Made by a program: the position numbers and the translations under genes. The notes under the pieces were generated by a model that was given only the letters and a program-made list of their open reading frames with translations, did no database searches and had not been told where the DNA came from. Positions 35,324 through 40,162 of a stretch of DNA of 40,162 bases are shown here, piece by piece; the first letter of the stretch is position 1; every line of letters begins with the position of its first letter. The DNA comes from Pseudomonadales bacterium (GTDB lineage Bacteria > Pseudomonadota > Gammaproteobacteria > Pseudomonadales > Azotimanducaceae), in the NCBI GenBank assembly GCA_016763855.1, contig JAESSY010000201.1:1-40162 (forward strand). The letters are read 5' to 3'.

Positions 35324-38176
35324 ATGTTGAAAAAGACTCCATTAGCGAGTGCTATCTACTCGATAACCCTCGCAAGTGCTTTAGCGGCTACGGCTGTTCC
35401 GGTGTTTGCGGAGGATGAAAGTAAAATGATAGAAGAAGTGGTTGTTACGGGTTCTCGGATAAAACGAGCCGATTTCACGTCCAACGCACCTATCGTTACG
35501 GTCGATTCTGAACAGTTTGACCTGACAGGAACAATTAACACCGAATCTTTATTAAATTCCTTACCGCAAATTGTGCCGGGCTTAGATCGTACGTCAAATA
35601 ATCCGGGTAATGGTACTGCCTCTGTCGATCTACGTGGTCTGGGCACTAGCCGTACGCTGGTACTGATTAACGGTACCCGTGCAAATCCTACAAGCCGTAC
35701 CGGAACCGTTGACATCAACACGATTCCAACAGCTCTCATCGAGAGGGTCGAAGTGCTGACCGGTGGTGCATCTGCTGTTTATGGTTCTGATGCGGTTTCC
35801 GGTGTTGTTAACTTTATTCTTAAAAATGATTTTGAAGGTGTCTCATTTTCTCAGAGTGCGGAGCGTACCGAGGAAGGTGATGCTGAGATCTACAGCACAG
35901 AATTAACCATTGGAGCGAATTTTGACGATGGGCGCGGTAATGTAGTTTTGAACATGAGCTATACCGACCGGAAGGACTTGTTTCAAGGTGATCGCTCATT
36001 CTCAGAAACAGCTTTTTTTGATGACGGTAATGGCGGCTTGGAGCCTGGTGGATCTACTGGCGTGCCGGGAACATCAGTCTTCGCAGGTGCTCTAGGGGCT
36101 TTCTCACCCGATAGCTTCGGCATCGTATTCGATCCCAATGGTTCAGCGCGCCCTTTTGTGACAAGCGGACAAGTTAACGACTTCTATAACTATGCACCCG
36201 TTAACTACATTCAGTTACCACAGACGCGTTATCAGGCTACTGCCTTGGCTAAATACGAAATAATTGATGGTCATGAATTCTATGGTCGAGCAATGTTCAC
36301 ATCATCTCACGTGCCCCAACAACTGGCACCAACCCCTATCTTTGCCTCTGGTACTCAATTCACGCTTGATGGCAGTCCTTTCCTAACACCAGAAACTCAA
36401 GTTCTTTTGTCTGATGCTTTTGGCGACGGTATAGATGCTGATGGCGATGGTATTGATGACACTGGAACAATGTTTGTGAGACGTCGATTACGTGAAGTGG
36501 GTCCTCGTATTTCTGATGATCTGTTTACCGGGTTTCAAGTCAAAGGTGGTATTCGAGGAACCTTTGGTGACACTTCATGGTCTTACGATGCTTATATTCA
36601 AGAAGGTCAGGTATCAAACTCAAGTACTCAATCGGGTAATGTTAATCGGGCTCGTTTCCAACAAGCACTATTACTAGATCTTGTTGCTGACCCAACCGGC
36701 GGCACTTGCGCAGATACTTCTGCTAGTGGAGCAACGAGCGCTTGCGCACCAATTAATATCTTTGGTGAAGGCAATATCTCTGAAGCAGGCGCTGCATTTT
36801 TGCGTACTGCTGTTGCGCCCGCTGCTGAGTTTAACCAGACTGTAGGAAGTGTTAACTTCTCTGGTGAGCTTTTTGAAATGCCAGCTGGCACTGCCTCTGC
36901 GGCGATCGGTTATGAGCACCAATTCCATAGTTTCGACTTCCGTCCTTCACAGGATCTGGCTGCAGGCACAATTGCTGGTTTCAATGGTGCACCTGCAACG
37001 TCTGGCTCCTATAGGGTTGATTCTATTTACGGCGAGCTGTATCTGCCTTTGATCAGCGGTGTGTCAATGATTCAAAATCTTGACCTTGAGCTGGCTTATC
37101 GCACTTCGGAGTATTCAACTGCTGGTGATATCGATAGTTATAAAATTGCAGGTTCGTGGGAAATTAATGACCAAGTAAGAATTCGTGCCGGTTTCAATAC
37201 AGCTGTACGAGCACCCAATATTGGTGAGTTGTTCTCCCCTCCATCTGAAGGTTTTCCGGGCTCTACCGATCCATGTAGTGCCATTGGTGGACCAGACGCA
37301 GCAACTATTGCGATTTGTACAGCAACAGGCGTTCCTGCTGCTGTCGTAGGTTCTCCAGCCATTAATCTGGCAGCAGGACAAGTCCGAGCAGTTGGTGGTG
37401 GTAACCCTAACTTGGTTCAAGAAGAAGCTGAAACATTGACCGTTGGTATTGTGATTAACCCTGATTTTATTGATGGTCTAACAGTAAGTATCGACTATTT
37501 TGATATTGAAATCTCTGAAGCTATTGCAGGCTTTGGTGGTGGAGCAAACAATATCTTAGCAACTTGTTATGACGCGACTGACCCTGTAGGCGGTGTCGGA
37601 AGCGATTTTTGTAACTCAGTTAATCGTCGTGCAGACGGCACAATTGACTTTGTACAAACCGGAATACAAAATGTTGCCGAGATTACATTGAATGGTGTCG
37701 ACGTGTTGGCCAGTTATGACACTAACTTAATGGGTGGCGATTTCCGCATCAATTATGTCGGTACATTTCTTAATGAAAGTGATTTTGTAGCGTTCAAAGG
37801 CGCGTCGGTTATCGAGTGCGCTGGCAAATTCGGTGCGGACTGTGGTGAACCTACACCTGAGTACAAGCATCGGATGACGTTTACTTGGTCTCGCGACAAG
37901 GTCCGAGCTCAGTTATTGTGGCGTTACATTGGTGAAACCAAGGATGATGATGATGGCACTGTATTCTCAGTAGAAACATTGAAAGGTTTCAATTACTTTG
38001 ATGCAACAGTTACATACGCTCTTACTGATTATTTCACGGTCAATCTGGGTGTAGATAACATTGAGGACAAAGGACCACCTGTCATTGGCAACAATGATTC
38101 ACAGGCAAATACGTACCCATCAACATATGACGTTTTCGGTCGTACATGGTATGTGAAGGGTTCTGTAAGATTCTAA
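35324..38176 (+). CDS. TonB-dependent outer membrane receptor
   Basis: 950-residue outer-membrane transporter for an unknown ligand, energised by TonB-ExbBD. A signal peptide ends near VPVFAEDES, then a TonB-box-like EEVVVTGSRI (37-46), the plug domain (VDLRGLGTSRTLVLINGTR, IERVEVLTGGASAVYGSDAVSGVVNFIL) and a 22-strand-type barrel ending in ...WYVKGSVRF with a terminal Phe for BAM recognition. A DGIDADGDGIDDTG loop followed by FVRRRLREVGPRIS is seen in a receptor group common in marine and sphingomonad-type bacteria; ligands there include carbohydrates and peptides. GGGAG lies 7 bases before the ATG. A palindromic operator precedes it and a terminator follows, so it is a single-gene unit. Confidence 0.93.
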   Translation: MLKKTPLASAIYSITLASALAATAVPVFAEDESKMIEEVVVTGSRIKRADFTSNAPIVTVDSEQFDLTGTINTESLLNSLPQIVPGLDRTSNNPGNGTASVDLRGLGTSRTLVLINGTRANPTSRTGTVDINTIPTALIERVEVLTGGASAVYGSDAVSGVVNFILKNDFEGVSFSQSAERTEEGDAEIYSTELTIGANFDDGRGNVVLNMSYTDRKDLFQGDRSFSETAFFDDGNGGLEPGGSTGVPGTSVFAGALGAFSPDSFGIVFDPNGSARPFVTSGQVNDFYNYAPVNYIQLPQTRYQATALAKYEIIDGHEFYGRAMFTSSHVPQQLAPTPIFASGTQFTLDGSPFLTPETQVLLSDAFGDGIDADGDGIDDTGTMFVRRRLREVGPRISDDLFTGFQVKGGIRGTFGDTSWSYDAYIQEGQVSNSSTQSGNVNRARFQQALLLDLVADPTGGTCADTSASGATSACAPINIFGEGNISEAGAAFLRTAVAPAAEFNQTVGSVNFSGELFEMPAGTASAAIGYEHQFHSFDFRPSQDLAAGTIAGFNGAPATSGSYRVDSIYGELYLPLISGVSMIQNLDLELAYRTSEYSTAGDIDSYKIAGSWEINDQVRIRAGFNTAVRAPNIGELFSPPSEGFPGSTDPCSAIGGPDAATIAICTATGVPAAVVGSPAINLAAGQVRAVGGGNPNLVQEEAETLTVGIVINPDFIDGLTVSIDYFDIEISEAIAGFGGGANNILATCYDATDPVGGVGSDFCNSVNRRADGTIDFVQTGIQNVAEITLNGVDVLASYDTNLMGGDFRINYVGTFLNESDFVAFKGASVIECAGKFGADCGEPTPEYKHRMTFTWSRDKVRAQLLWRYIGETKDDDDGTVFSVETLKGFNYFDATVTYALTDYFTVNLGVDNIEDKGPPVIGNNDSQANTYPSTYDVFGRTWYVKGSVRF

Positions 38177-38217
38177 AATCATTATGTTTTAGAAATCTCA
38201 TAGTCTGAAAGACCAGG

Positions 38218-38251
38218 GGAACGGTGAGCTTAGCTTGCCGTTCCTTTTTTT
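38218..38251 (+). terminator. Intrinsic terminator of the TonB receptor gene
   Basis: GGAACGG (38218-38224) pairs with CCGTTCC (38238-38244); inside, AGC pairs with GCT and two G-U pairs close the gap, giving a stem of about 12 pairs with a short loop. Seven T follow directly (38245-38251). Confidence 0.93.
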
Positions 38252-38318
38252 GTATAGGAATGATGAACGGCCATTGCTTTTCTCTTCCCATACGCAATTT
38301 ATAACAAAGCTGTATCCA

Positions 38319-39236
38319 ATGCCGAATAATGATGAAAATTGGTCAGAATACTGGGGGAAAGAAGGTTCAGCTGGAGAAGTTTTCGTCAACAAAGAGGGCG
38401 GCGCGAACCCGTATCTTGGCGAATTCTGGAAGGGTGTGTTTCACGGGTTAACAGAAGGCGCAAAGGTTATTGATCTGGCAGCAGGTGCAGGTTCTATATT
38501 TTCTCACATTCCTCAGGGACATACTTATCAGTTCCATGCCGCTGATATTTCCGCTACAGCGCTCGATATATTGAAAAAGCGTTTACCGCAGACCAAAACC
38601 CACACTTGCCCGGCAGATAAAGTACCGTTTGAAGACCACTCATTTGATATGGTTGTAAGTCAGTTTGGTATCGAATATGCCGGTCATCAGGCTTTTATTG
38701 AGGCTGCACGCCTAGTGAATCATGGCGGTAAATTATCGCTATTGTGCCATTGTGAAGACGGTTATATTGATGCGAAAAATAAAAAATTGATGGAAGGCGC
38801 GCAGGCGGCAATCGATGCGAAATTCATTCCTAATGCTAAGGTGCTCAGTAGATCATTGTTCAGTAGTTCAGTCGTGACTCAAAAGAATGCGCTTACTGTA
38901 TTTTCACCTGTCGCGAGCCTGATGGCGAAGTCTGTTCAAATTAATCCAGAAGGAGTGCATTGCCATCTCTATTTTGGGTTTCGCCAGTTAGTTGAAAAAC
39001 ACAAAGAATATGATCTGTCCGATCTTATTGACTGGTTAGATGCCATGTCTGAAGATATTGAGCACAATTTACTACGTCTGAGCGAAATGAGGAAAGCCGC
39101 AAGCAGTGAATCGCAAATTACAGCGCTCTGTCACTCATTGGAAAAAGAGGGACTTATAGATGTGACCTACAGCAAATTTATTTTACCTGAACACGAAGCA
39201 CCGCTAGCGTGGCAAGTTGAAGCTAGGAGAGGCTGA
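38319..39236 (+). CDS. Class I SAM-dependent methyltransferase
   Basis: 305-residue cytoplasmic methyltransferase of unknown substrate. Motif I is VIDLAAGAGSIF, followed by an acidic residue after strand 2 (FHAADIS), DMVVSQFGIEYA (motif IV) and AARLVNHGGKLSLLCHC (motif VI), the usual Rossmann order of the Methyltransf_11/25 type. The C-terminal 150 residues are mostly helical and may recognise the substrate. The frame is open from 38235, but that part lies in the TonB receptor terminator; the ATG at 38319 (MPNNDENWSEYWGKEG) is the first sensible start, although its ribosome site is weak. Confidence 0.82.
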   Translation: MPNNDENWSEYWGKEGSAGEVFVNKEGGANPYLGEFWKGVFHGLTEGAKVIDLAAGAGSIFSHIPQGHTYQFHAADISATALDILKKRLPQTKTHTCPADKVPFEDHSFDMVVSQFGIEYAGHQAFIEAARLVNHGGKLSLLCHCEDGYIDAKNKKLMEGAQAAIDAKFIPNAKVLSRSLFSSSVVTQKNALTVFSPVASLMAKSVQINPEGVHCHLYFGFRQLVEKHKEYDLSDLIDWLDAMSEDIEHNLLRLSEMRKAASSESQITALCHSLEKEGLIDVTYSKFILPEHEAPLAWQVEARRG

Positions 39237-39410
39237 AATGTTTGTCCGTTATTTAATAACCATAGAAACACAAAAATACAAAATGCATATCGATGCTGAA
39301 TAAATTTTTTAACCTTATTTGCGGCAATGACAATAGCCTGCAATGAATCATTTTCTGCGTCATATTGACACAGAGATTAATAAGTAACCAACCCTAGGAC
39401 TTTATAAACG

Positions 39411-40049
39411 ATGGCCATAGATGACTACGATATACAACCTCTGTTTGCGATACCACATTTTAAAGCAGCAATAGGGCATGCGATTAGCAGCGAGCAAATA
39501 GAATACATACAGAACTTGAAAATGGTGAAGAACAGAGACAATTTTATTTCTGAAAACCTTTACATATTTGAAGATCCTGAGCTTGAGAGTATCAAAATTG
39601 CAGTTCAAGAAGCTCTGGACATATATTCTACTGAGGTCATGGGTATTGCGCAAAAACTGTATGTGACACAGTCCTGGTCCTTGATAAATGAGCCTGGTGT
39701 TGGTATGCATACCCACTCTCACTCTAACTCAATCATTTCTGGCTCTTTATATTATTGCGATTTACCTTCTCCTGTGGCGCGGATGGTTTTTGACAAGCGT
39801 ATAACCTATCAGCAACTAGAATTGAATCCCCAGAGGAGCAAGCAGAATCTATTTAATACACCTGTCAATATCGTCATACCAGTCGCTAATGAGATCTTAC
39901 TATTTCCATCTGAGCTTAATCATCTAGTTGAAACTAATGGCAGTGAACAACCCAGGTATTCAATTGCATTTAATACCTTCATAAAAGGAAAACTAGGTGG
40001 ATATAGAGATGTTTCTGAATTGATGATTGAACCTGGTGCTAGAGAATAG
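39411..40049 (+). CDS. Putative 2OG-Fe(II) oxygenase family protein
   Basis: 212-residue protein resembling the 2OG-Fe(II) oxygenase family often annotated as TIGR02466/PF13759. Family-like features: SWSLINEPGVGMHTHSHSNS with a cluster H100/H102/H104, SGSLYYCDLPSP, then LLFPSELNHLVETN with H171 and the arginine in RYSIAFN (R182), fitting metal and 2-oxoglutarate contacts of a cupin-like fold. The exact Fe ligands (normally HxD...H) are not certain, as no Asp follows H100 at +2. Substrate unknown. AGGA lies about 12 bases before the ATG. Its gap to the methyltransferase (174 bases) suggests separate transcription. Confidence 0.7.
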   Translation: MAIDDYDIQPLFAIPHFKAAIGHAISSEQIEYIQNLKMVKNRDNFISENLYIFEDPELESIKIAVQEALDIYSTEVMGIAQKLYVTQSWSLINEPGVGMHTHSHSNSIISGSLYYCDLPSPVARMVFDKRITYQQLELNPQRSKQNLFNTPVNIVIPVANEILLFPSELNHLVETNGSEQPRYSIAFNTFIKGKLGGYRDVSELMIEPGARE

Positions 40050-40138
40050 CACTACCATTGTAAGCGCCAATTTCTCCGCGTACTATCCCTTTATATTTAC
40101 CGGCCTGATAATAAACGCTCCAATCACAGGAGTTCATT

Positions 40139-40162
40139 ATGAGTCGAGTGACATTACAACAA
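40139..40162 (+). CDS. Start of a further gene, cut by the window edge
   Basis: An ATG at 40139 preceded by AGGAG at 6 bases opens a frame reading MSRVTLQQ up to the edge. The ribosome site is the best in this part of the window. Eight residues cannot prove a family; the beginning is compatible with LacI-type regulators (typically xxVTLxDVA), which would interest because of the palindrome before the TonB receptor. Confidence 0.55.

Noticed and set aside
35143-35418. 91-codon frame running into the TonB receptor start
   Set aside because: It overlaps the promoter, the palindrome and the signal-peptide codons of a well-supported gene.
35324-38176. Aspartate-rich DGIDADGDGIDDTG loop as evidence of a calcium-binding adhesin
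   Set aside because: It is a surface loop within an otherwise standard TonB receptor barrel and is seen in related receptors.
38235-38318. 28-codon N-terminal extension of the methyltransferase
   Set aside because: It begins inside the terminator hairpin of the preceding gene; the family-like sequence starts at 38319.

Overview
The window is chromosomal DNA of a gammaproteobacterium, most likely a marine relative of the Pseudomonadales/Cellvibrionales. The grounds are gene order close to that of Pseudomonas aeruginosa as I recall it (pgeF-rluD / bamD-pilS-pilR-fimT / minor pilin operon / ispH-fkpB-lspA-ribF-murJ / rpsT / proB-obgE-rpmA-rplU / ispB), an ilvIH-pssA block beside a DUF4124 gene, and a large TonB-dependent receptor. 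I cannot name the genus. Nearly all genes are housekeeping or type IV pilus genes; I see no insertion sequence, prophage, tRNA or CRISPR array.

Layout. 1-930: the 5' end of a 16S rRNA gene read leftwards, its leader with a boxA-like element, and a good rrn P1 promoter. 930-4000: pssA, ilvH and ilvI on the minus strand. 4340-6570: a DUF4124 periplasmic protein, pgeF and rluD. 6690-11220: bamD, the PilS/PilR two-component pair and a FimT-like pseudopilin on the plus strand. 11230-24490: the minor pilin operon on the minus strand, in transcription order pilE (frameshifted), fimU-like, pilV, pilW, pilX, a giant pilY1 and a pilY2-like gene. 24550-29000: ispH, fkpB, lspA, ribF and murJ, tightly coupled. 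29250-33950: rpsT, proB, obgE, rpmA, rplU and ispB. 34040-40162: a CheY-like receiver, a 0.9-kb gene-free stretch ending in a palindromic operator, a TonB-dependent receptor with a strong terminator, a SAM methyltransferase, a 2OG-Fe(II) oxygenase-like protein, and the first codons of one more gene.

The outstanding object is pilY1 (about 3,143 residues, against roughly 1,000-1,200 usual). About 1,900 residues of cadherin/Ig-like adhesin modules precede an otherwise normal PilY1 (von Willebrand A domain with MIDAS, then the calcium-binding C-terminal propeller). Six of these modules follow one another with an exact 309-bp (103-residue) period. I infer a pilus-tip protein carrying a long calcium-dependent arm, exported with the minor pilins of the same operon; PilS/PilR are nearby but I could not find a sigma-54 promoter linking them to it.

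Smaller anomalies: a one-base frameshift in pilE, ObgE with Arg in place of the P-loop Lys, RibF with a rewritten PTAN motif, ileS and ilvC absent from their usual operons, a near-perfect duplication around the murJ start, and a 22-bp perfect palindrome abutting the -10 of the TonB receptor promoter.
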